Below, piece after piece: positions 43,670 to 52,584 of a stretch of DNA of 64,000 nucleotides. The notes below the pieces were generated by a model, which was not told where the DNA came from, did no database searches, and saw only the letters and a program-made list of their open reading frames with translations. The first letter of the stretch is position 1; every line of letters begins with the position of its first letter. Source of the DNA: Candidatus Geocrenenecus huangii. GTDB lineage: Archaea; Thermoproteota; Nitrososphaeria_A; Caldarchaeales; Wolframiiraptoraceae. The stretch spans positions 1 to 64,000 of the forward strand of contig JALNKM010000006.1 of NCBI GenBank assembly GCA_023268155.1, in the 5' to 3' direction. A program made the translations under genes and the position numbers.

Positions 43670-44206
43670 TTGAGGAGGATAGCTTTAGCCTCTATGTTTG
43701 CAGCTGTATACGCTGTATTGGTTGTTGGGCTAGCGCCGGTAAGCTTCCTCCCTTTCCAAGTAAGATTTGCAGACGCATTAATACCCTTAAGCATCGCTTA
43801 TGGATGGCCAGCTATCATCGGGCTAACCATAGGATGCACAGTATCAAATTTTATCGCTGGCCAAGCATTCTTCGGTGGATGGACAGTAATAGACGTAGTA
43901 GGAGGTTCACTAGCAAACTTTCTAGCATGCTTTATCGGATGGAAAATATGCTTAAAACATGCTAAGAAGATTATATTCCCAACAACAATTCTCCAATCAA
44001 TTATAGTATCGATGATCGTTGGAAGCTATCTATGGTACATCTTCGGAGCCCCACAGTACTATAATCTTTACTCACTTACTCTACCGGGCCTACCCGCCTT
44101 TATTTTATCTATATTCATAGGTTCTTTCATCTCAATAGTGATCTTAGGCAACATCCTGCTAACAGCTATCATAAGGACAGGCTTCCCAACCCAAAAGAAA
44201 ATTTAA
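43670..44206 (+). CDS. QueT-like queuosine-precursor transporter
   Basis: 178 residues, five to six membrane helices. The family pattern is RRIALASMFAAVYAVLV at the start, then VRFADALIPLSIAYGWPAIIG and GCTVSNFIAG. The start appears to be TTG at 43670, because the family N-terminus begins here and a stop lies four codons upstream. A TATA-like AAATATTT at about 43650 is too near for this start, so transcription probably begins further upstream or translation starts later (ATG at 43694). QueT proteins are S-components that import queuine or a precursor. Archaea make archaeosine from related bases, so salvage is plausible. Confidence 0.75.
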   Translation: MRRIALASMFAAVYAVLVVGLAPVSFLPFQVRFADALIPLSIAYGWPAIIGLTIGCTVSNFIAGQAFFGGWTVIDVVGGSLANFLACFIGWKICLKHAKKIIFPTTILQSIIVSMIVGSYLWYIFGAPQYYNLYSLTLPGLPAFILSIFIGSFISIVILGNILLTAIIRTGFPTQKKI

Positions 44207-44322
44207 AATACTCTAGATTCTTCTATCCTTAGATGTCTATTGAGGAGCCAAAAACACCGATCAGTAAAAATTAGACAATATGAAAGACGATACTGGAAAA
44301 TGTAGTATGGATGGGGTCCAAC

Positions 44323-44529
44323 ATGAATGTAAAAGAGTTCCTTAAGGAGTCTTTGATGCTTGCATTATTAATGACTACCCCACCTATAGCCTTGCTAGTA
44401 TTGATTAAGATAACTGAGCCTAGGATTTCTTGGCTCTCTCTATTTTTATGGACCGTCTTAGCAGTATCATGGACGATCTTCGTAGCTTTAACATACTATA
44501 GGAAGAGTTTAAAAACAATAAGAAAATGA
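44323..44529 (+). CDS. Small membrane protein
   Basis: 68 residues from the ATG at 44323 (72 from 44311). Two hydrophobic helices (about 13-31 and 38-58 of the short form) and a basic C-terminus (YYRKSLKTIRK). It begins the run of plus-strand genes that continues with prephenate dehydratase, 15 bases later. No family recognised. Confidence 0.5.
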   Translation: MNVKEFLKESLMLALLMTTPPIALLVLIKITEPRISWLSLFLWTVLAVSWTIFVALTYYRKSLKTIRK

Positions 44530-44544
44530 TGTAGAGGTGTGAAT

Positions 44545-45369
44545 TTGAAGTTAAAGATAGCTTTCCAAGGAGAAAGAGGTGCATACAGTGAAGAAGCTGC
44601 ACTCCAATTCTTTAATCAGGAAGTAGAGTTCATCCCATGTAGAGATTTATCAACAGTATTTAACGTAGTCGAGGCAGGGATCGCGAACTACGGTGTAGCT
44701 CCAATAGAGAATAGTATCGAGGGGTCAGTCAATGAAACATATGACCTACTCTTATCGACAGGTTTGAAGGTTTCAGGAGAAATATACCTAAAAGTATCGC
44801 ACTGCCTGATAGCTCATCCAGATGCGGAACCGAAAAACATAAAAAAGGTGATTTCTCATCCACAAGCTCTAGCTCAATGCAGGATATACTTGATGAGCAA
44901 AAAGCTTGAAGCTATACCAAGCTACGACACGGCGGGAAGCGTAAAGAAGATATTTGAAGAAAGAATTCTAGATACGGCAGCTATAGCGAGTGAGCGAGCG
45001 GCCAAGATATATTCTATGAAGATTCTAGATAGAGAGATAGAGGATTATGGTAGAAACTATACGAGATTCTTGGTCATGAGTAGGAATGATGCTGAGCCGA
45101 CTGGTGAGGATAAGACCTCGATAATCTTTTCTTTACCACATATTCCAGGCTCACTATATCATACACTTGAAGAATTCGCTGTTAGAAACATAAACTTAAC
45201 CAAGATCGAGTCTAGACCTACTAAACATAGACCCTTCGAGTATTATTTCTACGTGGACTTTGAAGGACATAGAAAAGATCCCCTAATAGAAGAGACATTG
45301 AATGCTATAAGCAAAAAGACGCTTCTACTAAAAGTCCTCGGCTCCTATCCTAAGGCTAGGTTAGTATGA
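44545..45369 (+). CDS. pheA: Prephenate dehydratase with ACT domain
   Basis: 274 residues from a TTG at 44545. The GAGGTG at 44534-44539 is correctly spaced for it, while the GTG at 44539 is part of that site. It converts prephenate to phenylpyruvate for phenylalanine. Marks are IAFQGERGAYSEEAA, PIENSIEGSVNETYDLL, the catalytic TRF motif in RNYTRFLV (about 172-179) and a C-terminal ACT domain with LPHIPGSLYHTLEEF and KIESRPTKHRPFEYYFYVD, the phenylalanine feedback site. It draws on chorismate from the aro genes; no chorismate mutase is visible in the window. Confidence 0.95.
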   Translation: MKLKIAFQGERGAYSEEAALQFFNQEVEFIPCRDLSTVFNVVEAGIANYGVAPIENSIEGSVNETYDLLLSTGLKVSGEIYLKVSHCLIAHPDAEPKNIKKVISHPQALAQCRIYLMSKKLEAIPSYDTAGSVKKIFEERILDTAAIASERAAKIYSMKILDREIEDYGRNYTRFLVMSRNDAEPTGEDKTSIIFSLPHIPGSLYHTLEEFAVRNINLTKIESRPTKHRPFEYYFYVDFEGHRKDPLIEETLNAISKKTLLLKVLGSYPKARLV

Positions 45370-45388
45370 CATATACGGGTCGAAATAC

Positions 45389-46003
45389 TTGGAAGAATGG
45401 GTTATCTTTGTTACTGGAGTAGCATCAGTCGGCAAAACGTTATTCAGTATGAAACTTGCAGAAAAACTTGGAATAAGATTTATCGATCTCCCAGAAGTTA
45501 TCATGGAGATGAAGCTCTATGAGTATTATGATGAAGTAGCTAGAGAGTATGTTGTTGACTTCAGGAAAGTTTCAGGCAAACTAGGATCACTGCTAAAAAA
45601 GGATAAAACGATTATTGCGTCTGTTTACTTGTTTAAACCTAGGAATATAACTGTTAGGCTGGTGATAGTGTTAAGAGTTCGACCAGATATTTTGATGCTG
45701 AGATTAAGGGAAAGAGGCTACCCTGAATGGAAGATCGCAGAAAACCTTCTAGCCGAGATAGTTGATAAGCCACTCCATGATGCTTTAAAGACCTTTGGTA
45801 AGAGAAAAGTAATACAGATAGATGTTACCGACAAGAACATTGATGAACTAGTAGAAAACGTCTATTCAGCTTACCTATCAAGCAATCTAAGGAACCTGGA
45901 TGTTAGAGTAGACTGGATAGGCGAATTAGAAAAGGTCGAAAGAGGTCATGATGTTCTACAATTCTTGGCAAGATACACTAAATTTATTTCCAAGCAGATC
46001 TAG
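45389..46003 (+). CDS. AK6/Fap7-like nucleoside monophosphate kinase
   Basis: 204 residues. The P-loop is GVASVGKTLFS (10-20). The following segment has LRVRPDILMLRLRERGYPEWKIAENLLAEI, typical of the adenylate kinase 6 family, whose members also act in small-subunit ribosome maturation. The usual lid is short. The C-terminal 40 residues (RVDWIGELEKVERGHDVLQFL) extend past the family core. It sits 19 bases after pheA and 12 before the next gene. Confidence 0.75.
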   Translation: MEEWVIFVTGVASVGKTLFSMKLAEKLGIRFIDLPEVIMEMKLYEYYDEVAREYVVDFRKVSGKLGSLLKKDKTIIASVYLFKPRNITVRLVIVLRVRPDILMLRLRERGYPEWKIAENLLAEIVDKPLHDALKTFGKRKVIQIDVTDKNIDELVENVYSAYLSSNLRNLDVRVDWIGELEKVERGHDVLQFLARYTKFISKQI

Positions 46004-46015
46004 GAGATTCAGGAG

Positions 46016-46570
46016 ATGAGGATTGCAGTAGACCTAGATGGTGTTCTAGCAAACTCTATGAAGACCTGGCTCAAGATATGGTATCAAAGAACAGGCCAGC
46101 TTATAGAATTCGAAGAGTTAACTGATTGGTTCTTCTGGAGGAAGCTCAACATCGACGAAGAAACTTTCATAGGAATATTGAATACCGCATGGGCAAGATG
46201 GATCGAGATACCTCCGACAGAAGATAATATTGGTGAGAAGGTTCGTAGACTGAAGATTCTGGGAAATGTAGATATAGTTACGGCCAGACCTAGAAATACT
46301 GAAAAATACGCTATAAGATGGTTAAACTATCACAGGATACCCTTCGATAAATACGTATGGACTCAGAACAGCATGGCTAAAGTAAGACTCGGTTATGACG
46401 TATACATTGATGATTCGCCTAGCATGATCGAGGTCTTAGAAAATACGGGTAAGGTCCTCCTACTATACGCTCAACCATGGAATAGAAACATTCAAGAGAA
46501 AGAAAACGTGAAGATGATTAATAATCTAGATGAAGCATACTCGTTCCTAAGAGAGAAAAAGAGTTTTTAG
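46016..46570 (+). CDS. HAD-superfamily 5'-nucleotidase-like phosphatase
   Basis: 184 residues. HAD motif I IAVDLDGVLANS (3-14) with the nucleophile Asp and general acid Asp, motif II near VDIVTARPR (about 83-91), the Lys of motif III near 121, and motif IV YDVYIDDSPSMI (about 126-137). The cap is short, as in 5'(3')-deoxyribonucleotidases. It may dephosphorylate nucleotides. Co-directional with the kinase before it and the PUA protein after it. Confidence 0.8.
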   Translation: MRIAVDLDGVLANSMKTWLKIWYQRTGQLIEFEELTDWFFWRKLNIDEETFIGILNTAWARWIEIPPTEDNIGEKVRRLKILGNVDIVTARPRNTEKYAIRWLNYHRIPFDKYVWTQNSMAKVRLGYDVYIDDSPSMIEVLENTGKVLLLYAQPWNRNIQEKENVKMINNLDEAYSFLREKKSF

Positions 46571-46596
46571 GTTGATTTAGAAACTATATCCGAGAA

Positions 46597-47103
46597 TTGA
46601 AAGCAAGCTATCTGAGCAAGAAGGAAACATTAAAGCTTCTAGAAAAACTTGAAGAACTATCTTGGTTTAAACCGTTTCTAGATAAGAAGGTCAAGAATGT
46701 ATTCAGGATAGAGGCTGAAGATGCAACATTTTACAAAATCCAGAAGATACTTTTGGTCGAGAAGTCTGGACTGATCTTCCCCACTCTGATAGAACAATAT
46801 AGTGGAGACGTTCTACATAGTATGCCATACATCGTTGTGGACATGGGTGCAGTGTCACACATAGTTAACGGTGCTGATATTATGAGACCAGGCGTAAGAG
46901 AAGTATTCGGGGTCTTCAACGAAGACGATATATTGGTCGTTAAAGATGAGAAGAATAAGAAGCCTATCGCGATTGCTCGATGTCTAGTGAACCATGAGGG
47001 ATTCAAATCGATGTCCAGAGGCAAAGTTGCTGAGAACATTCATCACATAGATGACAAGTTGTGGAAGATGATACGTCAGTACAAAGAATTGATTGAACGT
47101 TAA
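46597..47103 (+). CDS. PUA-domain RNA-binding protein, MCT-1/Tma20-like
   Basis: 168 residues from a TTG. The N-terminal half (about 1-80) resembles the pre-PUA domain. The PUA domain (about 80-155) has MPYIVVDMGAVSHIVNGADIMRPGV and NEDDILVV, then KKPIAIARCLVNHEGFKSMS and GKVAENIHHIDDKLWKMI. In eukaryotes such proteins act in translation re-initiation and ribosome recycling; the archaeal role is likely ribosome- or tRNA-related. Confidence 0.82.
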   Translation: MKASYLSKKETLKLLEKLEELSWFKPFLDKKVKNVFRIEAEDATFYKIQKILLVEKSGLIFPTLIEQYSGDVLHSMPYIVVDMGAVSHIVNGADIMRPGVREVFGVFNEDDILVVKDEKNKKPIAIARCLVNHEGFKSMSRGKVAENIHHIDDKLWKMIRQYKELIER

Positions 47104-47178
47104 TGTAGGGTTTGTATCTTTTTGTACGATACCTCTACAAAGTCAAGAGTTATTAATCTGTGCAACCATGTTGTTATC

Positions 47179-48546
47179 ATGCCTAGATTGGCCATAACGG
47201 TTATAATGGTCTTCACACTAGCACTAATCGTTGCAACTCCCGCAAATGGAGAAGCATACACCGCAATACTGCAAGATGAAAATCTTAGGATTTCACTATA
47301 TTATCCTCCAGAAGTAAAGATAAATTCTTGCTATAATTTTAGATTTGAGGCTCAAGCCTTTGAGTCACTAACAATAGGTGAGATTAGATTAAAAGTAAAG
47401 ATGTATAGAAATGGTGTAACGGAAACTCTCCATGATAGTATACTTGTCGATGATACTGCGGTTGGAAGTGGGTGGACGTTCAGCAAGAACATCGTTGTAT
47501 GTATTCCTACACCGAGGAGACCTGACCCATTCCTAGAAGCAGAGATATATGCAAGCTACACTCTAGACAGTGGAGATACGAAGACATTATCAACAGAATG
47601 GTATATGTCTACCGTTAGAACGAAGACATATGATGAATTATTGTCAGAACTTGATGAAACGAAGAAGAAGATTAAATATCTTGAGGATAGGGTTAGAGAC
47701 CTCGAAGACGATATAGAAGAGTTGGAGGAAAGATTATCTAATATGTCTAGGAGCTATAACGAGCTGTTAACAGATTATAAAGCTTTACAGAAGAGTTTTC
47801 AGAGGCTCCAAGATGATTATGGCTCTTTACAGCAAAAGTACATTGGACTTCAAGATGAGTATAAGAATTTAAGCGAAGAATACAGGAAACTGTTAATCGA
47901 TTATGAGAAGCTCAGAACGCTCTACGAAAAATTAATAGATGAAAATAAACAACTTCAATCAAACTATAATTCTCTTAGAGAAGACTATATCTCATTAACG
48001 AAAGAATACTACAGTCTTCAGGGAGTCCACCAAGACCTGACAGAAAGATACAATGATCTAACGAGCAGGTATGAGCTGAATATTGAGACTATAGGTCAAC
48101 TCCAATCAACTATAGATGGTCTGGAGAAAACTATTAGAGAAAAAGATGAAAAAATAAATGAACTCAACTTGATCTACTCTTCGACGGCGAGCGAGAATAC
48201 GTTGACTAAGAGTATACTCTATGCTCAAACTGCGGCTGTAGTTGGAGTGGGAGCAGGCATATACATTATGAGTTTGAGGAGAAGGAAGTCGGCTCAACCA
48301 TCGACTGGATTTTCTTCTCAGCCTCCGGTGCCTCCTCCTCCAACCACCCCTCTAAAGGAGGAGGTGAAAAACTCTGGGAATGGTAGAGTTCAGAAGATTC
48401 TCTCCGGCAGAAGGATAACCTTACCTAGAGATGCTCTAGAAAAGTTAAACATTAACGAGGGTGGAAAAGTAGTTGTGGAAGTATATGATGATTACGTTAA
48501 GATAATGCCGGTAAAAGGAGAAATACAAGAAAATAACAATAACTAG
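47179..48546 (+). CDS. Membrane-anchored coiled-coil protein with cytosolic AbrB domain
   Basis: 455 residues from the ATG at 47179, placed about 28 bases after a TATA-like AGTTATTAAT. An earlier ATG at 47122 lies before it. Order, in the numbering of the longer form: signal peptide (about 20-43), beta-rich outer domain (about 45-168), long coiled coil (about 170-355, repeated Y..L...Y and L..DY phrases), membrane helix (about 366-384), basic RRRK, Pro-rich linker, and a swapped-hairpin AbrB/SpoVT domain (about 421-465, RITLPRDALEKLNINEGGKVV). The positive charge after the helix puts AbrB inside the cell. It looks like a transmembrane sensor or tether that could reach DNA. It stands alone. 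Confidence 0.8.
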   Translation: MPRLAITVIMVFTLALIVATPANGEAYTAILQDENLRISLYYPPEVKINSCYNFRFEAQAFESLTIGEIRLKVKMYRNGVTETLHDSILVDDTAVGSGWTFSKNIVVCIPTPRRPDPFLEAEIYASYTLDSGDTKTLSTEWYMSTVRTKTYDELLSELDETKKKIKYLEDRVRDLEDDIEELEERLSNMSRSYNELLTDYKALQKSFQRLQDDYGSLQQKYIGLQDEYKNLSEEYRKLLIDYEKLRTLYEKLIDENKQLQSNYNSLREDYISLTKEYYSLQGVHQDLTERYNDLTSRYELNIETIGQLQSTIDGLEKTIREKDEKINELNLIYSSTASENTLTKSILYAQTAAVVGVGAGIYIMSLRRRKSAQPSTGFSSQPPVPPPPTTPLKEEVKNSGNGRVQKILSGRRITLPRDALEKLNINEGGKVVVEVYDDYVKIMPVKGEIQENNNN

Positions 48547-48562
48547 ATAAGTGTAGTAAACC

Positions 48563-48706
48563 ATGATGGAGATGGTGAGAAGGATATATTCTTTAACAAT
48601 TCCAGAAGAATTCTTGTTAAAGATTTCAGAGAACATCTACAAGTTTATAGAAGCTTCGAAGATTCTAGAATACGACTTCGTTGAAGACAATGTTCCAGAA
48701 GAGTGA
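48563..48706 (+). CDS. Very small acidic protein before amidase, possible GatC-like stub
   Basis: 47 residues starting at ATG 48563 (ATG 48566 is an alternative). Sequence includes RRIYSLTIPEEFLLKISENI and ILEYDFVEDNVPEE. It stops at 48704-48706, overlapping the first possible start of the amidase gene as GTGA. The position before a GatA-like amidase, the helix and the closing acidic VP phrase recall GatC or AtzG-type partners, but it is about half their length and the likeness is weak. Confidence 0.45.
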   Translation: MMEMVRRIYSLTIPEEFLLKISENIYKFIEASKILEYDFVEDNVPEE

Positions 48707-50091
48707 GGAAAATGGTGGACTTAGCTAAGACGAGTATTAGAGGAATCCATCGAGAGGTAAGAAGCTTGAGGATAAAGCCTACAAAGATCATTGAAGAGTG
48801 TTTGAGGAGAATCCATAGATTAAATGACGCGTTAAGAATCTTCATACACCTGTCGGAAGAAGCAATTAAACATGCCGAGTATCTTGAGAAGGAGCTGGAA
48901 GAAGGAAAATGTAGAAGCGAGCTACATGGATTACCTATAGCTGTAAAAGATGCTTTCTATACTTATGATATGCCGACGACGGGCGGGTCAATAATACTAA
49001 AAGACTACAAACCACCTAAAGATGCAGAAGTAGTCCGTAAATTAAGAGATGCTGGAGCAATCATAATAGGGAAAACCAATATGCATGAATTCGCTTTCGG
49101 TGTAACGAACAAGAATCCACACTACGGAGTTACTAGGAACCCGTGGAGTATAGATAGAATAAGTGGAGGATCAAGTGGAGGCTCAGCTGTAGCGGTCTCC
49201 GTAGGAGTATGTATCGGAGGTCTCGGAACAGATACGGCAGGCTCTATCAGGATACCTTCAGCACTCTGCGGTGTAGTGGGATATAAACCATCCAACGGTC
49301 TTCTAAGTCTTGACGGGGTAATACCGCTATCCCACTCTCTGGATACAGTCGGTCCAATAGTGAAGACGGTAGACGACGTGTCAATCACGTTGAATATTAT
49401 GACAGGCAAGGTATTAACATCCCAGGAACGAGTAAGTGAATATGAAGATAGAGAGCTGAGACTTGGATTACCTAGAAAACTCATTGAAGAATGGGTTTCT
49501 GATGAGGTCGAAGAAGTATTCTGGAGATCTATTGGCAAAATTACTTCGAGGTCTAATTGTAGGATTGTTGATATAGAGATTGAATGGTTTAAGACTATCT
49601 CTGATGCAAGATATATTATAGTGCTTTCTGAGTCTGCGGCATTCCATCTAAAGTGGCTTAGGAATAGGTGGAGCGAATATGATCCAGATGTTAGAGATAG
49701 GATATTGGGAGGCTTATTCATAACTGCGCCAGTGTATATTCAAGCTCAAATGATTAGGAAATCTTTAAAGAGGAAATTCCTAAAGATGATGAAGAACCTG
49801 GATGCGGTAATTCTACCAACTGTTCCTATTGAGGCACCCAGAGTAGAAGATGAAGAACTAATCGTAAAGAATAAGAAGATAGGTGTTAGACGTGCATTAC
49901 TCTTCTTGACGGAGTGCTTCAACTCTCTAGGAACGCCAGCGATAACTATTCCCTGCGGGTTAACAAAAGGCAATCTACCAGTAGGATTACAAATAGCAAC
50001 TAAACCATACGAAGATACTCAACTTCTAGAGATAGCGGAAAGATTCGAAGGGGTGCTTGGGAGGCTACCCGAGCCCCCGATAATCCGCTAA
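48703..50091 (+). CDS. Amidase-signature hydrolase
   Basis: 462 residues, from GTG 48703 or ATG 48712. The amidase signature is complete: LPIAVKDAF with the catalytic Lys (about 85), GGSSGGSAVAVS with the cis-Ser (about 155-166), and DTAGSIRIPSALCG with the nucleophile Ser (about 176-189). It is GatA-like, but GatB is absent here and the organism has GatDE, so it probably hydrolyses a free amide. Length and architecture are normal. The preceding 47-residue ORF may be translationally coupled. Confidence 0.9.
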   Translation: MRKMVDLAKTSIRGIHREVRSLRIKPTKIIEECLRRIHRLNDALRIFIHLSEEAIKHAEYLEKELEEGKCRSELHGLPIAVKDAFYTYDMPTTGGSIILKDYKPPKDAEVVRKLRDAGAIIIGKTNMHEFAFGVTNKNPHYGVTRNPWSIDRISGGSSGGSAVAVSVGVCIGGLGTDTAGSIRIPSALCGVVGYKPSNGLLSLDGVIPLSHSLDTVGPIVKTVDDVSITLNIMTGKVLTSQERVSEYEDRELRLGLPRKLIEEWVSDEVEEVFWRSIGKITSRSNCRIVDIEIEWFKTISDARYIIVLSESAAFHLKWLRNRWSEYDPDVRDRILGGLFITAPVYIQAQMIRKSLKRKFLKMMKNLDAVILPTVPIEAPRVEDEELIVKNKKIGVRRALLFLTECFNSLGTPAITIPCGLTKGNLPVGLQIATKPYEDTQLLEIAERFEGVLGRLPEPPIIR

Positions 50092-50114
50092 TAAATAACC
50101 ATGTATGTGGACAA

Positions 50115-50720
50115 ATGGGAGTAGAGATATCATGCTTATATATTCGAGAGGTTAGGCTCAAGATAATGGTTGAGCTCCCACCAGGGCAGATGACTGCAAA
50201 AAGATGGAATATCTACGGTGCTTTAGGCACCCCTAAAGTAAACATAGATAACTGGCGTTTGAAAATCTCTGGATGCGTACACAACCCAATTGAACTTACC
50301 TACCAAGATCTTCTATCTCTAGAACAGACTAAAGTCAGAGGAGGTTTTCACTGCGTTGAGGGTTGGAGTATAATAGACGTATTGTGGGAAGGCGTAAAGA
50401 TTAAGACTATCGCTGAGAAAGTATCATATCTCCAAGATTCTAAGTGGATGATCTTTAGAGGTGTTGAAGGATACTCTGCACCCGTACCAGTCGAATATGC
50501 TCTAAGCGAAGACTCTATCATAGCCATAAAGATGAACGGTAGACCTCTACCACTTGAGCATGGTTTTCCAGCACGTCCAATAATTCCAAGACTATATGCA
50601 TGGAAGAGTGTAAAATGGTTGACGGAGATAGTCTTCAATCAAACATACGTTGATGGATACTGGGAGGCAAGAGGCTACCATCCAAGAGGAGATGTATGGC
50701 TAGAAGAAAGAAGAAAATAA
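50115..50720 (+). CDS. Sulfite oxidase/MsrP-type molybdopterin-binding protein
   Basis: 201 residues. The molybdopterin domain carries the Cys ligand in GGFHCVEGWS (about 76-85), then MIFRGVEGYSAPVPVEYAL, LPLEHGFPARPIIPRLYAWKSVKWL and the closing YWEARGYHPRGDVW. It consists of the Moco core only; there is no Tat signal and no C-terminal dimer domain, so it is probably cytoplasmic. Sulfite, nitrate-like or sulfoxide substrates are possible. A shorter start at residue 18 (MVELPPGQ) is plausible. Confidence 0.85.
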   Translation: MGVEISCLYIREVRLKIMVELPPGQMTAKRWNIYGALGTPKVNIDNWRLKISGCVHNPIELTYQDLLSLEQTKVRGGFHCVEGWSIIDVLWEGVKIKTIAEKVSYLQDSKWMIFRGVEGYSAPVPVEYALSEDSIIAIKMNGRPLPLEHGFPARPIIPRLYAWKSVKWLTEIVFNQTYVDGYWEARGYHPRGDVWLEERRK

Positions 50721-51131
50721 CCTAAAAAACTTCTCGGCTGATAAACCATTCGAAACTCTACAACTTACATTCAGGCTTCTTTCTCAAATCATCTTACGAG
50801 TTTAACCTTCATAACGCTTAGGCCTCATGTAAGTGCAGATTATACCGCGTCTTCGGGCCTCTATACTTCTTAATTCTATCAGGGAATAGTGATAGAGGAA
50901 CTTCCATTATACAGTTTAGAAATAGTAGTAGGTCAGTATTCCTTAAGCGTTTCGTCGTTATTTGAGATTGGCGGGATTTCTATCTATTCGGCTCTGAAAG
51001 TGTATACGTCTTTGAATATTTAGAATTTGTATAGTTTGGAGTAATGTAGGGTTGGGCCAAGGATATGATTGTAACTATCAGCGCTATCTCTATTTTAAAG
51101 ATGCTGATAGGCGAATACAGAAAAATAAATA
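50721..51131. other. Intergenic stretch without recognisable genes
   Basis: About 410 bases with no convincing ORF on either strand. CTATCAGC (51075-51082) and GCTGATAG (51103-51110) form a perfect 8-bp inverted repeat with a 20-base spacer, just upstream of the TATA-like AAATAAATATT (about 51123) of the next gene. A slightly GC-rich patch near 50845-50865 has no tRNA or C/D features that I can find. Confidence 0.4.
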
Positions 51132-51158
51132 TTGTGGGACTTATACTCATTCATTGTC

Positions 51159-51392
51159 TTGAGCTCTCGCAAAGTTGATAGACCGAAATTAGTAGACCAT
51201 AGACATTGCAAGATTTGTGCTAGAGCAATCCCTCCAGGTGAGGAATTTTGTTCAGATAAGTGTAGGCAGGTTTTCGAAGATTATAAGAAGAGAGAGAAAA
51301 GAGGCCGTTACCTATTCTACATAGTATACGGGATACTGATGGTGGCACTGCTACTCCTCTTCATCTTAAGACCACTACCATCTCCAGCCTAA
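51159..51392 (+). CDS. DUF2116-type zinc-ribbon membrane protein
   Basis: 77 residues from TTG at 51159, about 35 bases after the TATA-like box. An N-terminal zinc site HCKICARAIPPGEEFCSDKC is followed by a basic helix (QVFEDYKKREKRGR) and one membrane helix (about 51-69). Family function is unknown. The stop overlaps that of carS by four bases, tail to tail. Confidence 0.75.
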   Translation: MSSRKVDRPKLVDHRHCKICARAIPPGEEFCSDKCRQVFEDYKKREKRGRYLFYIVYGILMVALLLLFILRPLPSPA

Positions 51393-51916
51393 TATGGTCT
51401 ATCCTTAAGACGTAAGAAATATGCTATATAATTGGTAGACAAATGTAGGAAGAACGTTATTACTAGTAGGGCAGCGAAAGTGTCTAGGCTAGCCCATGCG
51501 GGTAAACCGTAGAGTATGTACGAGAAGAATAATGAAGATATTAGGAAGCCTAATTGATCTAGTGGGGGGAGCGGTCTCCCCCTCTCTAACCCGATTCTTC
51601 TTTTTACGAAAGATCCCAAGATGTCTCCGATCATGGCTCCTATACTCAATACCAGTGGCTGGAATACGTTGCGGAAAATATCCATCAAAAAATATATTGG
51701 TATACCTGATAATGCTCCAACGAGAATTCCAGATATAAGTCCTTCAACTGTTTTACCATCTCCTAAGATCCGTTTATTATCCCAAGCATACATTCCCCTA
51801 TCCAGCGGTGTTGACCTACCGATAATTTTCACCGAGATAACGGGCGTAGCATTTGCTATATAGGCAGGTAGAACAAAGATCATCGCCTCTAACAGACGAC
51901 TATAGAATTCTATCAA
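51389..51916 (-). CDS. carS: CDP-archaeol synthase
   Basis: 175 residues, about five membrane helices. It activates digeranylgeranylglyceryl phosphate with CTP in archaeal lipid synthesis. Marks are LPAYIANATPVI (about 16-27), LDRGMYAWDNKRILGDGKTVEGLISG (38-63) and GDILGSFVKRRIGLERGRPLPPLDQLGF (about 97-124), the CTP/metal-binding segment. Full length. Confidence 0.95.
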   Translation of the reverse strand: MIEFYSRLLEAMIFVLPAYIANATPVISVKIIGRSTPLDRGMYAWDNKRILGDGKTVEGLISGILVGALSGIPIYFLMDIFRNVFQPLVLSIGAMIGDILGSFVKRRIGLERGRPLPPLDQLGFLISSLFFSYILYGLPAWASLDTFAALLVITFFLHLSTNYIAYFLRLKDRPY

Positions 51917-52058
51917 TCCAATAGACAGAAGTCAATCTCTAATTTTAGTGTTTTCCGAAATTTCCTAAATTGTTAACTAACTACTAAATGTCATATATGT
52001 GTCCTACTATGATGTAAAGACTTAATTAGGGATTTATACTGTTAGAAATGATGGGACT

Positions 52059-52490
52059 ATGCACCTGTTTAAAGATTACGAGATAGACTTCATAAGTAAG
52101 GCTAGAGTTATGAGGTTTGCTTCTATTACTGAGGAGAACTACCCCCACGTTGTTCCATTATGCCATGTTTACTATAATGGATGCATATATGCTGTTACAG
52201 ACTATGGTACAAAGAAGCTTGAAAACATAAAACATAATAACCGTGTAGCGGTAATCATCGATGAGTATTATGAGCCTTGGGGAAAGAATAAAGGAATCAT
52301 GATTCAGGGTAAAGCAGAGATACTTGAAGGTGGTGATGAGTTTAAGAAGGTGGCGGAACTTCTTACAAAAAAGTTTCCATACTATAAGGATGAGCCATAT
52401 GGTCCAATAATTGAAGGAGAGGCTCCGATCGTAAAGATTATCCCTGAGAAAGCAGTTAGCTGGGGGTTGAAACCAAAACGAAGAAGATAG
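52059..52490 (+). CDS. Pyridoxamine 5'-phosphate oxidase-fold protein
   Basis: 143 residues of the split-barrel flavin-binding family. It opens with FISKARVMRFASITEENYPHVVPL and continues with YAVTDYGTKKLENIKHNNRVAVIID and KGIMIQGKAEILEGGDEF. Such small members bind FMN, F420 or heme and reduce or sense small molecules; substrate unknown. The last residues (WGLKPKRRR) are strongly basic. Confidence 0.82.
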   Translation: MHLFKDYEIDFISKARVMRFASITEENYPHVVPLCHVYYNGCIYAVTDYGTKKLENIKHNNRVAVIIDEYYEPWGKNKGIMIQGKAEILEGGDEFKKVAELLTKKFPYYKDEPYGPIIEGEAPIVKIIPEKAVSWGLKPKRRR

Positions 52491-52584
52491 AATCTTCAGG
52501 TATCTCTCTGGAGAATACCTGCTGAATAACCTGAGAAACTATTATGGGAAGGTTTATCATATCGTATAACGAGCAGAAGTAAGG

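Noticed and set aside
48703-50091. Amidase as GatA of a bacterial-type Asp/Glu-tRNA amidotransferase
   Set aside because: No gatB is nearby and gatD-gatE are present in the window, so the gene is called a general amidase.
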